This document shows, piece after piece, positions 51,310-61,702 of a DNA stretch of 62,150 bases. The notes under the pieces are model-generated. The model worked only from the letters and a program-made list of their open reading frames with translations. It searched no databases and was not told the origin of the DNA. Position 1 is the stretch's first letter, and each line of letters opens with the position of its first letter. Position numbers and translations under genes: made by a program. This stretch comes from Alphaproteobacteria bacterium (GTDB lineage: Bacteria > Pseudomonadota > Alphaproteobacteria > Caulobacterales > Aquidulcibacteraceae). The stretch spans positions 1 through 62,150 of the forward strand of contig JAIYAO010000075.1 of the NCBI GenBank assembly GCA_027488965.1, given 5' to 3'.

Positions 51310-52856
51310 TGAGCGACCGCCTCTCCCCCGACACCAGCGCCGATCGCCTCGCCGAGGCCGACTCCATCGTAGCGCCGCCCGTCGCCGAAGGCGCGGGTTG
51401 CCACGCGGGCGCGCAGACGATGCACGCGGCGGCCAGTGCTGCGGGGAAGACCGCACTGCTGGAGCAGTACGCGAAGGATTATCCCAAGGGTCCGCACGAC
51501 CAGCCGCAGAGCATGTGCCCCGCGTTCGGTTCGCTGCGTGTCGGTCTGCGGATGCGGCGCACGGCGACCATACTTTCTGGGTCGGCCTGCTGCGTCTACG
51601 GGCTCACGTTTACCTCGCACTTCTACGGCGCGCGCCGCACCGTGGGATACGTGCCGTTCAACTCGGAATCTCTCGTGACAGGAAAGCTGTTCGAGGACAT
51701 CCGGGAGGCGGTGTTCAAGCTCGCCGATCCGGATCTCTACGACACCATCGTCATCACGAATCTCTGCGTGCCGACAGCCTCGGGTGTCCCGTTGCAGCTG
51801 CTCCCGAAGGAGATCAACGGCGTCCGCATCATCGGCATCGATGTGCCCGGTTTCGGCGTGCCGACTCATGCGGAGGCCAAGGACGTTCTGGCCGGTGCAA
51901 TGTTGCGGTACGCGCGCACGGAAGCGGAGCGGGGGCCGGTGGCCGCGCTGCAGCAGCGCCCGGACAAGCCGACGGTCACGCTGCTGGGCGAGATGTTCCC
52001 GGCCGACCCCGTCGGCATCGGCATGATGTTGGCGCCGCTCGGGCTCGCGGCCGGCCCCGTGGTGCCCACGCGGGAATGGCGTGAGCTCTATGCTGCGCTC
52101 GATTGCGCTGTGGTCGGGGCCATCCATCCCTTCTACACGGCATCGGTGCGGGAATTCACCGCCGCAGGACGGACGGTCGTCGGCTCCGCGCCAGTGGGGC
52201 GCGATGGCACGGCGGCCTGGCTCGACGCCATCGGCGCCGCGTGCGGCGTGGCGCAGGCGCGCGTCGACGCCGCCAAGAACTTGATTCTCCCCGCCATCGC
52301 CGGCGCACTTGCGGCGTCGCCCATCAAGGGCCGCATCACGCTCTCTGGCTACGAAGGCTCCGAGCTTCTTGTGGCCCGTCTGCTGGTGGAGAGCGGCGCC
52401 GACGTGCCGTACGTCGGCACCGCGTGCCCCCGCACGCAGTGGTCCGATCCGGATCGCGAGTGGCTCGAGGCCCGCGGTGTAAAAGTCCAGTTCCGCGCCT
52501 CGCTGGAGCAGGACATCGCCGCAGTGGAGACGTTCGGGCCCGATCTTGCCATCGGCACGACGCCGGTGGTGCAGCACGCAAAGGAGCGCGCGATACCGGC
52601 GCTCTACTTTACCAACCTCATTTCCGCACGTCCGTTGATGGGCCCCGCCGGTGCCGGCTCGCTCGCGCAGGTGATCAATGCAGCGCTTGCCAACAGGGAC
52701 CGCTTCAACCGCATGACCGCGTTCTTCGAGGGCGTCGGGACCGGTCACGCAGCAGGGCAGTGGGAAGACACGCCGCAGGACCGTCCGGAGTTCAAGGCCC
52801 GTTACGCCAAGACTCAGGCGGCTGCCCGCGCGAAAGAGGAGGCGATCGGCACATGA
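51309..52856 (+). CDS. bchY: Chlorophyllide a reductase subunit BchY
   Basis: NifD-like subunit of the dark-operative ring-B reductase, 515 residues. Cluster-ligand Cys lie in [30 protein letters not shown] and [19 protein letters not shown]. The remaining nitrogenase-like fold is recognisable by [20 protein letters not shown] and [20 protein letters not shown]. It overlaps bchZ by four bases, keeping the heterotetramer subunits co-translated. Confidence 0.96.
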   Translation: MSDRLSPDTSADRLAEADSIVAPPVAEGAGCHAGAQTMHAAASAAGKTALLEQYAKDYPKGPHDQPQSMCPAFGSLRVGLRMRRTATILSGSACCVYGLTFTSHFYGARRTVGYVPFNSESLVTGKLFEDIREAVFKLADPDLYDTIVITNLCVPTASGVPLQLLPKEINGVRIIGIDVPGFGVPTHAEAKDVLAGAMLRYARTEAERGPVAALQQRPDKPTVTLLGEMFPADPVGIGMMLAPLGLAAGPVVPTREWRELYAALDCAVVGAIHPFYTASVREFTAAGRTVVGSAPVGRDGTAAWLDAIGAACGVAQARVDAAKNLILPAIAGALAASPIKGRITLSGYEGSELLVARLLVESGADVPYVGTACPRTQWSDPDREWLEARGVKVQFRASLEQDIAAVETFGPDLAIGTTPVVQHAKERAIPALYFTNLISARPLMGPAGAGSLAQVINAALANRDRFNRMTAFFEGVGTGHAAGQWEDTPQDRPEFKARYAKTQAAARAKEEAIGT

Positions 52857-54292
52857 CGCTCATCCTCGATCACGACCGCGCCGGCGGATACTGGGGCGCG
52901 GTCTACGCATTCACCGCCATCAAGGGCTTGCAGGTCATCATCGACGGTCCTGTGGGCTGCGAGAACCTGCCGGTCACGTCGGTGCTGCACTACACGGATG
53001 GCCTGCCCCCGCACGAACTGCCGATCGTCGTCACGGGTCTCGGCGAGGAAGAGCTCGGCCAGACGGGGACGGAGGGCGCCATGAAGCGCGCCTGGAAGAC
53101 GCTTGATCGCGACCTGCCGGCGGTCGTCGTCACCGGCTCGATCGCCGAGATGATCGGCGGCGGTGTGACGCCGGAAGGCACCAACATCCAGCGCTTCCTG
53201 CCCCGCACCATCGACGAAGATCAGTGGCAGAGCGCCGACCGTGCGCTGACCTGGCTGTGGACGCAGTTCGGCCCAAAGAAGGTTCCGAAGCTGCGCCCGC
53301 GCAAGGACGGTGAAAAGCCGAAGGTGAACATCATCGGGCCGATGTACGGCACGTTCAACATGCCATCGGACCTCGCGGAAATTCGCCGCCTGGTGGAAGG
53401 CATCGGCGCCGAAGTGGGTATGGTGTTTCCGTTGGGCAGCCATCTTGCCGACGTGCGCCAGCTCGCCGATGCGGAAGTCAACGTCTGCATGTACCGCGAG
53501 TTCGGCCGCAACCTGTGCGAGACGCTGGAGCGGCCCTACCTGCAGGCGCCCATCGGGCTGGAGTCGACGACGCTATTCCTGCGCAAGCTGGGCGAGATTA
53601 CGGGGCTCGATCCCGAGCCGTTCATCCAGCGTGAGAAGCACACCACCATCAAGCCGGTGTGGGATCTGTGGCGCTCTGTCACGCAGGACTTCTTCGGCAC
53701 CGCGAGCTTCGCCATTGTTGCCAACGAGACGTACACCCGCGGCATTCGCAACTTCCTCGAAACCGACATGGGCTTGCCGTGCACCTTCGCCGTGTCGCGC
53801 TGCGCGGGCGCCAAGACGGACAACGAGGCCGTGCGCCGCTCTCTCAAGGAAAAGCCGCCGCTCGTGGTGTTCGGCAGTTTCAACGAGCGGATGTACATGG
53901 CCGAGCTGAACGCCCGCGCCGCCTACATTCCCGCCTCGTTTCCCGGCGCCATCATTCGGCGCCACACCGGCACGCCGTTCATGGGCTATGCCGGCGCCAC
54001 ATATCTCGTCCAGGAAGTGTGCAACGCGTTGTTCGATGCGCTGTTTCACATCCTTCCGCTCGCCACCCAGATGGACAAGGCTGAAGCCACGCCCGCGCGT
54101 CGCCATGCCGAACTCGCGTGGGACGACGACGCCAAGGCCGCGCTGGATGCGCTGGTCGATGCCCAGCCCGTGGTGATCCGCATTTCGGCGGCAAAGCGTC
54201 TCCGGGACGCGGCCGAGCGGGAAGCGCGGATCGCGGGAGAAACACGTGTCACGCACGATCGCTTCGAGATCGCGCAAAAGTACCTGATGTAG
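52853..54292 (+). CDS. bchZ: Chlorophyllide a reductase subunit BchZ
   Basis: NifK-like partner of BchY, 479 residues. Starts [20 protein letters not shown]; the cluster Cys is in [60 protein letters not shown] and [20 protein letters not shown] are characteristic, as is the C-terminal tail with a PCP-like red segment ([20 protein letters not shown]). Ten bases after its stop a 59-residue ORF begins, ahead of pufB. Confidence 0.96.
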   Translation: MTLILDHDRAGGYWGAVYAFTAIKGLQVIIDGPVGCENLPVTSVLHYTDGLPPHELPIVVTGLGEEELGQTGTEGAMKRAWKTLDRDLPAVVVTGSIAEMIGGGVTPEGTNIQRFLPRTIDEDQWQSADRALTWLWTQFGPKKVPKLRPRKDGEKPKVNIIGPMYGTFNMPSDLAEIRRLVEGIGAEVGMVFPLGSHLADVRQLADAEVNVCMYREFGRNLCETLERPYLQAPIGLESTTLFLRKLGEITGLDPEPFIQREKHTTIKPVWDLWRSVTQDFFGTASFAIVANETYTRGIRNFLETDMGLPCTFAVSRCAGAKTDNEAVRRSLKEKPPLVVFGSFNERMYMAELNARAAYIPASFPGAIIRRHTGTPFMGYAGATYLVQEVCNALFDALFHILPLATQMDKAEATPARRHAELAWDDDAKAALDALVDAQPVVIRISAAKRLRDAAEREARIAGETRVTHDRFEIAQKYLM

Positions 54293-54302
54293 GGAGGCAA
54301 CG

Positions 54303-54482
54303 ATGCACGCCCTCGCCGGATACGCCTGCGCCGCGGGACACAGCACCAGGAGCCGCAACGGCTCTGAAGAGATGGTCCGTTTTGATCGGATCATGCGCCC
54401 TGTTGCGACGACTGTCGTCGTAGCCGGCCCAGCTGCGGGGGGTCCGCCGCAGCGACGCCCACCGAGCATGAATGGAGGGTAA
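54303..54482 (+). CDS. 59-aa ORF between bchZ and pufB, not PufQ-like
   Basis: Not recognised. Starts MHALAGYACAAGHSTRSRNG, continues EEMVRFDRIMRPVATTVVVA, and ends in a Gly/Pro/Arg-rich tail; no convincing membrane helix. GGGAGG lies five bases before the ATG, and the stop is three bases before the pufB ATG, whose ribosome binding site (GGAGGG) falls inside this ORF. In Rhodobacter this place is held by pufQ, a 74-residue membrane protein, to which this shows no resemblance. Two hairpins lie in the DNA (CGACGAC-T-GTCGTCG; GCTGCGG/CCGCAGC). It may be a leader peptide or a translated spacer. Confidence 0.5.
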   Translation: MHALAGYACAAGHSTRSRNGSEEMVRFDRIMRPVATTVVVAGPAAGGPPQRRPPSMNGG

Positions 54483-54485
54483 GTA

Positions 54486-54713
54486 ATGGAAAGAGACGCA
54501 CGCACAGGTTCCCTGTCCGGCCTCACCGAGGCCGAGGCAAAGGAATTCCATCGCATCTTCATGGGGAGTTTTATTCTCTTCACGCTGATCGCGATCGCGG
54601 CCCACTTCCTCGTTTGGATGTGGCGCCCGTGGCTGCCCGGACCCGGCGGATACGCCGAGATCCAGGATGCCGTAACCATGGCCAGTCAAATGGCCGCAAC
54701 GCTGCTCGGATAG
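54486..54713 (+). CDS. pufB: LH1 antenna beta subunit
   Basis: Light-harvesting 1 beta polypeptide that binds bacteriochlorophyll and carotenoid in the ring around the reaction centre. 75 residues. Core [20 protein letters not shown], the membrane helix with the bacteriochlorophyll-ligand His40 ([18 protein letters not shown]). After the usual end at WLPG a tail of about 23 residues continues ([20 protein letters not shown]), unusual for LH1 beta. Strong ribosome binding site GGAGGG. Followed by pufA after ten bases. Confidence 0.96.
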   Translation: MERDARTGSLSGLTEAEAKEFHRIFMGSFILFTLIAIAAHFLVWMWRPWLPGPGGYAEIQDAVTMASQMAATLLG

Positions 54714-54723
54714 GAGAGATCTC

Positions 54724-54930
54724 ATGTGGAGAGTCTGGCTTTTGTTCGATCCGCGGCGCGTGCTCGTCGGATTGTTCGTTTTCCTGTTCACGCTGGCTGT
54801 GTTGATTCACTTCATCCTGCTCAGCACCGACCGCTTCAACTGGATCGAAGGTCCAGGTGCGCGGACGGCGCCAGCGGCGTCGCAGATGTTGGATGTCAAT
54901 CCAGCGTCGGCGCCGGTCGAACGTTCCTGA
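54724..54930 (+). CDS. pufA: LH1 antenna alpha subunit
   Basis: Light-harvesting 1 alpha polypeptide, 68 residues. N-terminal [20 protein letters not shown] is classic; the helix ends with [20 protein letters not shown], His being the bacteriochlorophyll ligand. The tail (about residues 45-68) is Ala/Pro-rich and protrudes on the periplasmic side. A strong stem-loop lies 35 bp after the stop. Confidence 0.96.
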   Translation: MWRVWLLFDPRRVLVGLFVFLFTLAVLIHFILLSTDRFNWIEGPGARTAPAASQMLDVNPASAPVERS

Positions 54931-54964
54931 GCGCACGCGATCTCTGATCGAGTGCATCAATGGC

Positions 54965-55001
54965 GGCGGGCGAATCCTGACAGCAGTCGGGTTCGTCCGT
55001 C
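54965..55001 (+). ncRNA. pufA-pufL intercistronic stem-loop
   Basis: GGCGGGCGAA-(T)-CCTGAC, AGCA loop, GTCGGG-TTCGTCCGTC: a 16-bp stem with G-U pairs and one bulged U. It occupies the place of the Rhodobacter capsulatus pufA-pufL hairpin, which stabilises upstream pufBA mRNA after decay of pufLM and so sets the excess of antenna over reaction centre. A pyrimidine-rich stretch follows. It is a processing/stability element rather than an independent RNA. Confidence 0.75.
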
Positions 55002-55067
55002 ACCGAACTTCTCTTTCCTCGCAACCTTCCGGTGTGAGTTTCTGCCGGACAGGCGGAGGCGTGTGCG

Positions 55068-55892
55068 ATGGCCTTGCTTAGTTTTGAGCGCAAGTACCGG
55101 GTGCGTGGCGGCACCCTGATCGGCGGCGACTTGTTCGACTTCTGGGTCGGGCCATTCTACGTCGGCTTCTTCGGGGTCACGTCGCTCTTCTTTGCGACCC
55201 TCGGAACCGCCATGATACTTTACGGCGCAGCGATCGGCCCGACGTGGAACGTCTGGCTCATCAGCATCGTGCCGCCCGATCTCGCCTATGGCCTGTCAGT
55301 GGCGCCGCTCAAGGAGGGCGGTATCTGGCAGGTGGTCACGATCTGCGCCATCGGCGCTTTCGTCTCCTGGGCGCTCCGCGAGGTGGAAATCGCGCGGAAG
55401 CTGGGGATCGGACTGCACGTCCCGGTCGCGTTCGGCATGGCGATCTTCGCGTACGTGACGCTGGTCGTGTTTCGACCGCTCCTCATGGGCGCCTGGGGTC
55501 ACGGATTCCCGTACGGCATCTTCAGCCACCTCGATTGGGTGTCGAACGTCGGGTATACGTACATCAACTTCCACTACAATCCGGCGCACATGATCGCCGT
55601 GTCGTTCTTCTTCGTGAACGCCTTCGCGCTCGCGTTGCACGGCTCGCTGATCCTTTCGGCGACGAACCCGGGCAAGGGGGAAGTCGTCAAGACGCCGGAG
55701 CACGAAGACACCTTCTTCCGCGATGTCCTCGGCTACTCCGTCGGCACGCTGGGCATCCACCGGGTCGGCCTGTTCCTCGCGCTTTCGGCAGGGTTCTGGA
55801 GCGCGGTGTGCATCATCATCAGCGGACCCGTCTGGTCGCTCGGCTGGCCCGAGTGGTGGGACTGGTGGCTTAATCTTCCGATCTGGGGCTAG
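55068..55892 (+). CDS. pufL: Photosynthetic reaction centre L subunit
   Basis: Core membrane subunit with five helices binding the special pair, accessory pigments, quinone and iron. 274 residues. [20 protein letters not shown] is the standard N-terminus. The His in [20 protein letters not shown] and ALALHG (special pair and iron ligands) and the iron-ligand His in [16 protein letters not shown] are present. It ends [12 protein letters not shown]. PufM begins 17 bp later. Confidence 0.98.
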   Translation: MALLSFERKYRVRGGTLIGGDLFDFWVGPFYVGFFGVTSLFFATLGTAMILYGAAIGPTWNVWLISIVPPDLAYGLSVAPLKEGGIWQVVTICAIGAFVSWALREVEIARKLGIGLHVPVAFGMAIFAYVTLVVFRPLLMGAWGHGFPYGIFSHLDWVSNVGYTYINFHYNPAHMIAVSFFFVNAFALALHGSLILSATNPGKGEVVKTPEHEDTFFRDVLGYSVGTLGIHRVGLFLALSAGFWSAVCIIISGPVWSLGWPEWWDWWLNLPIWG

Positions 55893-55909
55893 CGCAGGAG
55901 CACACGGCC

Positions 55910-56995
55910 ATGGCTGGCTATCAAAACATCTTTACGCAGGTCCAGGTTCGCGGACCGGTCGAGTTCGGCGTCGCACTTCCCGTGGGCAACATGCCCCGCG
56001 ACGGAAGCGCCCAGTTCTGGCACTTCCTCGGGCGCATCGGCAACGCACAGCTGGGACCCATCTATCTCGGCTGGACGGGTGTGGCGTCCCTCGTCTGCGG
56101 GTTCATCGCGTTCGAGATCATCGGTCTCAACATGCTCGCCTCCGTGGGCTGGGATCCGGTGGAGTTCGTCCGTCGTCTGCCCTGGCTGACGCTCAACCCG
56201 CCGCCGCCGGAGCGCGGCCTCCAGTTCTTCCCGCCGCTGGCGGAAGGCGGCTGGTGGCTGATGGCGGGCTTCTTCCTCACCACGTCCATCATCCTGTGGT
56301 GGGTGCGCACCTACACACGGGCCCGTGCGCTTGGCCTCGGCACCCATGTCGCCTGGGCCTTCGCGTCGGCGATCTGGCTCTACCTCGTGCTCGGCTTCAT
56401 CCGCCCGATCTTCATGGGCAGCTGGAGCGAAGCGGTGCCGTTCGGCATCTTCTCGCACCTTGACTGGACGGGCGCCTTCTCGATCACCTACGGCAACCTC
56501 TTCTACAATCCGTTCCACGCGCTCTCGATCGCGTTCCTCTACGGCTCTGCGTTGCTGTTCGCCATGCACGGGGCGACGATCCTCGCCGTGAGCCGCTACG
56601 GCGGCGAGCGCGAGATCGAACAGATCACCGACCGGGGCACCGCTTCGGAACGCGCGGCGCTTTTCTGGCGCTGGACGATGGGCTTCAACGCGTCGATGGA
56701 ATCCATCCACCGCTGGGCCTGGTGGTTTGCGGTGCTGACCACGCTCACCGGCGGCATCGGCATCCTGCTGACCGGAACGGTTGTCGACGACTGGTACGGC
56801 TGGGCCCAGCAACACGGCTATGCGCCGGTGGAGCAGCCCGTGGTTTCGGCGCCTGCGCCGAACCCAACGGAAGCGCCTGTCGACACCATGGGCGCCGCCC
56901 AGGCGCCCGCAGCACCGGCCGCGGGGGACTCTCCCGTGCCCGTCACCACCCCGACGCCGCTGCCGGACGGCTCCGGCACGACGCCGCCGCAATAG
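55910..56995 (+). CDS. pufM: Photosynthetic reaction centre M subunit with C-terminal extension
   Basis: Partner of PufL, 361 residues against about 300-325 in most species. The core is complete: [59 protein letters not shown] (special-pair and iron His), the iron-ligand Glu in [13 protein letters not shown] and His in [17 protein letters not shown]. After about residue 306 a tail of about 55 residues rich in Pro, Ala and Thr follows ([20 protein letters not shown]). No pufC or pufX follows; dxs does, after 17 bp. The tail may take part in electron-donor docking or LH1 contact. Confidence 0.97.
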   Translation: MAGYQNIFTQVQVRGPVEFGVALPVGNMPRDGSAQFWHFLGRIGNAQLGPIYLGWTGVASLVCGFIAFEIIGLNMLASVGWDPVEFVRRLPWLTLNPPPPERGLQFFPPLAEGGWWLMAGFFLTTSIILWWVRTYTRARALGLGTHVAWAFASAIWLYLVLGFIRPIFMGSWSEAVPFGIFSHLDWTGAFSITYGNLFYNPFHALSIAFLYGSALLFAMHGATILAVSRYGGEREIEQITDRGTASERAALFWRWTMGFNASMESIHRWAWWFAVLTTLTGGIGILLTGTVVDDWYGWAQQHGYAPVEQPVVSAPAPNPTEAPVDTMGAAQAPAAPAAGDSPVPVTTPTPLPDGSGTTPPQ

Positions 56996-57012
56996 ACCGA
57001 GGACAATCCACC

Positions 57013-58941
57013 ATGCCGCACACACCGCTCCTCGACACCGTGCACTGGCCCGCAGATCTGCGCAGCCTGGACGAGGAGCGGTTGCGGCAGCTGGCCGATG
57101 AATTGCGCAGCGAAACGATCGATGCGGTGTCCGTGACAGGCGGGCATCTCGGGGCAGGGCTCGGCGTCGTGGAACTCACCGTGGCGCTGCACTACGTGTT
57201 CGACACCCCGGATGACGTGCTCATCTGGGATGTCGGCCACCAGGCTTATCCCCACAAGATCCTCACCGGTCGCCGCGATCGCATCCGCACGCTGCGCCAG
57301 GAAGATGGGCTCTCCGGCTTCACCCGGCGCGCCGAAAGCGCCTACGATCCCTTCGGCGCGGCGCATGCCGCCACGTCGATCTCCGCGGCGCTCGGCTTCG
57401 CCGTGGCCCGCGACCGTGAGGGGCGCAGCAACCATGTCATCGCCGTTATCGGCGATGGCTCCATGTCCGCCGGCATGGCGTACGAGGCGATGAACAACGC
57501 CGCGCATGCCACCAAGCGTCTCATCGTCATTCTGAACGACAACGACATGTCCATCGCGCCTCCCGTGGGCGCCATGAGCAACTACCTGGCGAAGCGGCTG
57601 TCGGGGGAAACGTACCGCAGCATCCGCAACGCCGCCCGCAAGGTCGCCGATGTCCTGCCGCGTCCGGTGGCGGAGGCGGCGAAGAAGGCCGAGGGCTTCG
57701 CCCGCGGCATGGTGCAGGGCGGCACGCTCTTCGAGGAGCTGGGTTTCCACTACATCGGCATCGTCGATGGCCATGATCTCGACGTGCTCGTGCCCATCCT
57801 GCGCAACGCGAGCCAGATCGATCACAAGCCTGTGCTGGTGCATGTGCGCACCAAGAAGGGCCACGGCTACGCGCCGGCGGAAAACGCCGCCGACAAGTAT
57901 CATGGTGTCGCGCGGTTCAATGTGATCACTGGCGAGCAGCAGAAGGGCAAGGCTGGACCGCCCACATACACCCAGGTGTTCGGTGACAGCCTCGTCCGCG
58001 AGGCGGCGAAGGACGACCGCATCGTCGCCATTACCGCCGCGATGCCGGCCGGCACCGGGCTCGATATCTTTGGCGCCCGCTATCCGGACCGCATGTACGA
58101 CGTCGGCATCGCCGAGCAGCATGCCGTGACCTTCGCCGCGGGCCTGGCGGCCGACGGCATGAAGCCCTTCGCGGCGATCTACTCGACCTTCCTGCAGCGC
58201 GGCTATGACCAGGTCGTCCACGATGTGGCGATCCAGCGCCTGCCCGTCCGTTTCGGGCTTGATCGCGCGGGTCTTGTGGGCGCCGACGGGGCGACGCACG
58301 CCGGCAGCTTCGACATCGGCTTCATGGGCGCCCTGCCGGGATTCATCGTGATGGGCGCCGCCGACGAGGTGGAGCTGGCGCGCATGGTGGCCACCTGTGC
58401 CGCCATCGACGACCGGCCGAGCGCGGTCCGCTATCCCCGCGGCGAGGCGACGGGCCTGCCCATGCCTGACGACATTGCGCCGCTCGAGATTGGCGTCGGG
58501 CGTATCCTGCGGGAGGGCACGCGCGTGGCCCTTCTGTCCTTCGGGACGCGGCTCGCCGATGCAGCGAAGGCTGCCGACAAACTTGCGGTGCTGGGATTTT
58601 CCACCACGCTCGCCGATGCGCGCTTCGCCAAGCCGCTCGATGAAGCCCTCATACGCCGGCTGGCGCGTGGGCACGAAGTGCTCATCACCATCGAGGAGGG
58701 CGCCGAGGGCGGCTTCGGCGCATTCGTGCTGCAGTTCATGGCGCGCGATGGTTTGCTGGACCGTGGTGTGAAGGTGCGCACGCTGACCTTGCCGGATGTT
58801 TTCCAGGACCAGGCCAGCCCCGCGGCGATGATCGCCGCCGCCGGGCTCGACGCGAACGGGATCGTCAACGCCACACTGGCGGCGCTCGGACGCGGCGCGC
58901 TGCAACCGGCCGAGTTGAAGCCGCGCCGCCAGCTCGCCTGA
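57013..58941 (+). CDS. dxs: 1-deoxy-D-xylulose-5-phosphate synthase
   Basis: First, rate-limiting enzyme of the MEP isoprenoid pathway: pyruvate plus glyceraldehyde 3-phosphate to DXP, using thiamine diphosphate. 642 residues. Blocks [20 protein letters not shown], thiamine motif [40 protein letters not shown], and the catalytic Glu in [16 protein letters not shown] are intact. It follows pufM by 17 bp, so isoprenoid supply is transcribed with the reaction centre. It converges with idi. Confidence 0.97.
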   Translation: MPHTPLLDTVHWPADLRSLDEERLRQLADELRSETIDAVSVTGGHLGAGLGVVELTVALHYVFDTPDDVLIWDVGHQAYPHKILTGRRDRIRTLRQEDGLSGFTRRAESAYDPFGAAHAATSISAALGFAVARDREGRSNHVIAVIGDGSMSAGMAYEAMNNAAHATKRLIVILNDNDMSIAPPVGAMSNYLAKRLSGETYRSIRNAARKVADVLPRPVAEAAKKAEGFARGMVQGGTLFEELGFHYIGIVDGHDLDVLVPILRNASQIDHKPVLVHVRTKKGHGYAPAENAADKYHGVARFNVITGEQQKGKAGPPTYTQVFGDSLVREAAKDDRIVAITAAMPAGTGLDIFGARYPDRMYDVGIAEQHAVTFAAGLAADGMKPFAAIYSTFLQRGYDQVVHDVAIQRLPVRFGLDRAGLVGADGATHAGSFDIGFMGALPGFIVMGAADEVELARMVATCAAIDDRPSAVRYPRGEATGLPMPDDIAPLEIGVGRILREGTRVALLSFGTRLADAAKAADKLAVLGFSTTLADARFAKPLDEALIRRLARGHEVLITIEEGAEGGFGAFVLQFMARDGLLDRGVKVRTLTLPDVFQDQASPAAMIAAAGLDANGIVNATLAALGRGALQPAELKPRRQLA

Positions 58942-58973
58942 GCGGCGGCTTCGGCGCTACGGACAAGGGGCCT

Positions 58974-59483
58974 TCAGAAGCCGAGTTCGTCCCACCGCGC
59001 CAGGTAGATCCTGAACCAGGGTGCATAGCGCTCGGGCGTGCGTAGCGCGTTGGCGCGCAGTGTGTCGACGCTCGCCCAGCGGGTCTCGCTCACTTCGAGC
59101 GGCGCAGGCGCGATTACGAGGTCATCGTGGTCCACGTCCGCCCGGTACACGTGAACGCGCTCATATTCCCGCATGTCGTCGGAGACGTCGGCGGCATATT
59201 CGATGATCGTGGTGGGCGTCAGCGTCAGCGAAAGCCCAAGCTCCTCGCGCAGGCGGCGCGCTGCACTCTGTGCTGGCGCCTCGTTCCAGTGCGGGTGGGT
59301 GCAGCAGGTGTTTGCCCACAGGCCCGCGCAGTGATACTTGCCCGCCGCCCGCCGCTGTATGAGCAGGCAATCCGCCGAAAAAACGAATACGGACACGGCG
59401 AGGTGGAGCGCACCGGCGCGATGCGCCGCCATCTTCTCTACGGGATAGAGCGTCCCGTCCGCGGCGATGCCTGGGATGATCAT
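58974..59483 (-). CDS. idi: Isopentenyl-diphosphate delta-isomerase, type 1
   Basis: Nudix-fold enzyme interconverting IPP and DMAPP, 169 residues from the ATG at 59483 (start MIIPGIAADGTLYPVEKMAA, matching family N-termini). An open frame runs upstream to a GTG at 59591 inside hemA. The active-site block GLWANTCCTHPHWNEAPAQS with catalytic Cys, the Nudix-like AARRLREELGL and the Glu in REYERVHVYRADVD are present. Last gene of the minus-strand acsF-puhE-hemA-idi group; 74 bp after hemA. Confidence 0.92.
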   Translation of the reverse strand: MIIPGIAADGTLYPVEKMAAHRAGALHLAVSVFVFSADCLLIQRRAAGKYHCAGLWANTCCTHPHWNEAPAQSAARRLREELGLSLTLTPTTIIEYAADVSDDMREYERVHVYRADVDHDDLVIAPAPLEVSETRWASVDTLRANALRTPERYAPWFRIYLARWDELGF

Positions 59484-59557
59484 CGCGTCGTGGGTATCGT
59501 CGGCCGGTCGGCCCGCAGACCTTGCCTCAAGGGTTGCGGGGGGCGCCGGCACGGGCG

Positions 59558-60778
59558 TCAGGCCGCCACCGCAGACCGGTTCAGCGCGCACTGCATCCAG
59601 AGGTCCGACAGGGCATCCACCAGGTGGTCGATGTCTTCGTCGGTGTGCAGGGGAGAGGGGGTGATCCGCAACCGCTCAGTGCCGCGCGGCACCGTGGGGT
59701 AATTGATGGGCTGAATGTAGATGTTGTACCGCTCAAGCAGCCAGTCGCTGATCATCTTGCATTTCACCGGATCGCCCACCATCACGGGTATGATGTGGCT
59801 CGGGTTCTCCATGCAGGGGATGCCGGTAGCCTGAAGCTTGCGGCGCACCCGCGCGACACGGTCCTGGTGGCGATCGCGCTCGACTTGGCTGGATTTCAGA
59901 TGCCGGATGCTGGCGCATGCGCCCGCGGCGACCGCCGGAGGCAGGGCCGTCGTGAAAATGAACCCGGATGAAAAGCTGCGAATGAAGTCGCACATGGCAG
60001 AGGACCCGGCGACGTAGCCGCCGAACACGCCGAACGCCTTGCCCAGCGTGCCTTCGATCACCGTCAGGCGGTCCATCAGGCCCTCGCGCTCGGCCACGCC
60101 GCCCCCGCGCGGGCCGTAAAGGCCGACGCCGTGCACTTCGTCGAGATACGTCATGGCACCGTGCTTTTCCGCCACGTCGCACAGCTCCGCGATCGGGGCG
60201 ATGTCGCCATCCATGGAATACACGGATTCAAACGCCACAAGCTTCGGGCGCCCCGGGGCAATCTCCGAAAGGAGACGGTCGAGATCGGCGGGGTCGTTGT
60301 GCTTGAAGATACGGCGTTCGGCGCCGCTGTGGCGGATGCCTTCGATCATCGATGCGTGATTGCCGGCGTCCGACAGAACCATGCAGTCCGGCAGCATGCT
60401 CGCAAGCGTGCCGAGCGCCGCCCAGTTGGACACATAGCCCGACGTGAACAGCAGCGCGGCTTCCTTGCCGTGAAGATCGGCTAGCTCCCGCTCGAGCAGC
60501 ACGTGGTTGTGGTTCGTGCCGGAGATGTTGCGCGTGCCGCCCGCGCCGGCGCCGCAGCGGTCCAGCGCATCGTGCATGGCCGCGAGGACCTTGGGGTGCT
60601 GGCCCATGCCCAGGTAGTCGTTGGAACACCACACGGTGACCCGCTCGACCTTGCCGTCCACGTGGTACGCCGCCTTCGGAAACTGCCCTGCCTGACGCTC
60701 AAGATCGGCGAAAACGCGGTAGCGACCCTCTTGCCGCAAGCCGGAGAGCGCATCCTGAAAGAAGGTTTCATAATCCAC
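59558..60778 (-). CDS. hemA: 5-aminolevulinate synthase
   Basis: PLP enzyme condensing succinyl-CoA and glycine to ALA, the committed step of tetrapyrrole synthesis in alphaproteobacteria. 406 residues. [20 protein letters not shown] starts it (GTG codon, GGGAGAG upstream). [20 protein letters not shown], the [20 protein letters not shown] stretch, [20 protein letters not shown] and the PLP-Lys in [18 protein letters not shown] are hallmark. It sits 12 bp downstream of puhE, so the precursor gene is tied to pigment genes. Confidence 0.97.
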   Translation of the reverse strand: MDYETFFQDALSGLRQEGRYRVFADLERQAGQFPKAAYHVDGKVERVTVWCSNDYLGMGQHPKVLAAMHDALDRCGAGAGGTRNISGTNHNHVLLERELADLHGKEAALLFTSGYVSNWAALGTLASMLPDCMVLSDAGNHASMIEGIRHSGAERRIFKHNDPADLDRLLSEIAPGRPKLVAFESVYSMDGDIAPIAELCDVAEKHGAMTYLDEVHGVGLYGPRGGGVAEREGLMDRLTVIEGTLGKAFGVFGGYVAGSSAMCDFIRSFSSGFIFTTALPPAVAAGACASIRHLKSSQVERDRHQDRVARVRRKLQATGIPCMENPSHIIPVMVGDPVKCKMISDWLLERYNIYIQPINYPTVPRGTERLRITPSPLHTDEDIDHLVDALSDLWMQCALNRSAVAA

Positions 60779-60790
60779 GCGCGTCTCTCC

Positions 60791-61690
60791 CTAGTCTTTT
60801 GCCGCCGTCGTTGCAGGACGGTCCTTGTGCGCCGGCGCCTCGGTGGGCCGGCACAGGATGGCTGGCGGTGCATTCGCCGGCACTGGGTCTCCAAGAGTGG
60901 ATCCCAGCGGCGGGGCTTTGCCGACAGGACGCTCAGGCACTGCCCACCGCCACAGGGCGGCATCGGGCAACGGTAGAATCATAAAGGCGTGCTCGATGAG
61001 CGCAAGCGCCGTGAGAGTGAAGAGAAGAATAAATCCAACAGACTCGCCGCTTCCCGCCGGCGCCTGGATTGCGCGTTCAAGCAGCAACGCGCCGAGTGCG
61101 ACGGATCCTGCAACGGAGAAGGGAAACAGCGCATTCATGGGCCGTTTGGGCAGGTAGCTCTTCAGGTGCGCGAGGTGATCGGGGAAGAACTCGTCGGTGA
61201 GGTTCGGCACACCGAGAAAGATGTTGAACTTCGCGCTCAGCCGCATCGCGAGAAGGATCAGGAATGTCCACGATGCGATCTGGTTCGGCTGGCCCCATGT
61301 GAGCCCGACGACGGCCGCGGCCGTGACCACAAGCGCGATTTCGTGGTGCAGCACCGTGAGTGTGGCGTAGCGGAAGCGGCTCCAGCCGCGGGCGCCGGGC
61401 GGGCAGGGCTCCGGTCGCGGGCCGGTGACGAGGCCCATGAGGAAGCTCGCCTCATGCCAGCCCCACACCACGAGCGCCGCTGCGAAGCCGACGTAGGCGG
61501 CGGCGACGCTGTCGTCACGCGCGCCGACGACGATCACGGCGGTGGCGACCGCCGCAAGGCCCCCGCCGATGGCGAGCGTCCTGCGGAAACCCGCCTCCGG
61601 TCGACGTACCAGCCACAGGATCGCGCCCGTGCTGAACCACCACACGAACATCGTGAAGAGGGCAGGAGGCGCGAGGTCGGAGAGCGTCAA
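60791..61690 (-). CDS. puhE: Photosynthetic complex assembly protein PuhE (DUF3623)
   Basis: Multi-helix inner-membrane protein required for proper assembly of the photosynthetic apparatus; its biochemical role is poorly known. 299 residues, about seven helices: LFTMFVWWFSTGAILWLVRR, VVWGWHEASFLMGLVTGPRP, YATLTVLHHEIALVVTAAAV, and FNIFLGVPNLTDEFFPDHLA with HLKSYLPKRPMNALFPFSV are the signature parts. The only suitable start is TTG at 61690 (or internal ATG in LFTMFVWW). Between acsF and hemA, 12 bp from each. Confidence 0.93.
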   Translation of the reverse strand: MTLSDLAPPALFTMFVWWFSTGAILWLVRRPEAGFRRTLAIGGGLAAVATAVIVVGARDDSVAAAYVGFAAALVVWGWHEASFLMGLVTGPRPEPCPPGARGWSRFRYATLTVLHHEIALVVTAAAVVGLTWGQPNQIASWTFLILLAMRLSAKFNIFLGVPNLTDEFFPDHLAHLKSYLPKRPMNALFPFSVAGSVALGALLLERAIQAPAGSGESVGFILLFTLTALALIEHAFMILPLPDAALWRWAVPERPVGKAPPLGSTLGDPVPANAPPAILCRPTEAPAHKDRPATTAAKD

Positions 61691-61702
61691 GTACGTGCGC
61701 CC

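Noticed and set aside
54857-55081. 74-aa plus ORF spanning the pufA end and the pufL leader
   Set aside because: Overlaps pufA in another frame and passes through the stem-loop; no ribosome binding site or homology.
56881-57012. Possible pufC or pufX after pufM
   Set aside because: Only 17 bp separate the pufM stop from the dxs ATG, so no gene is present.
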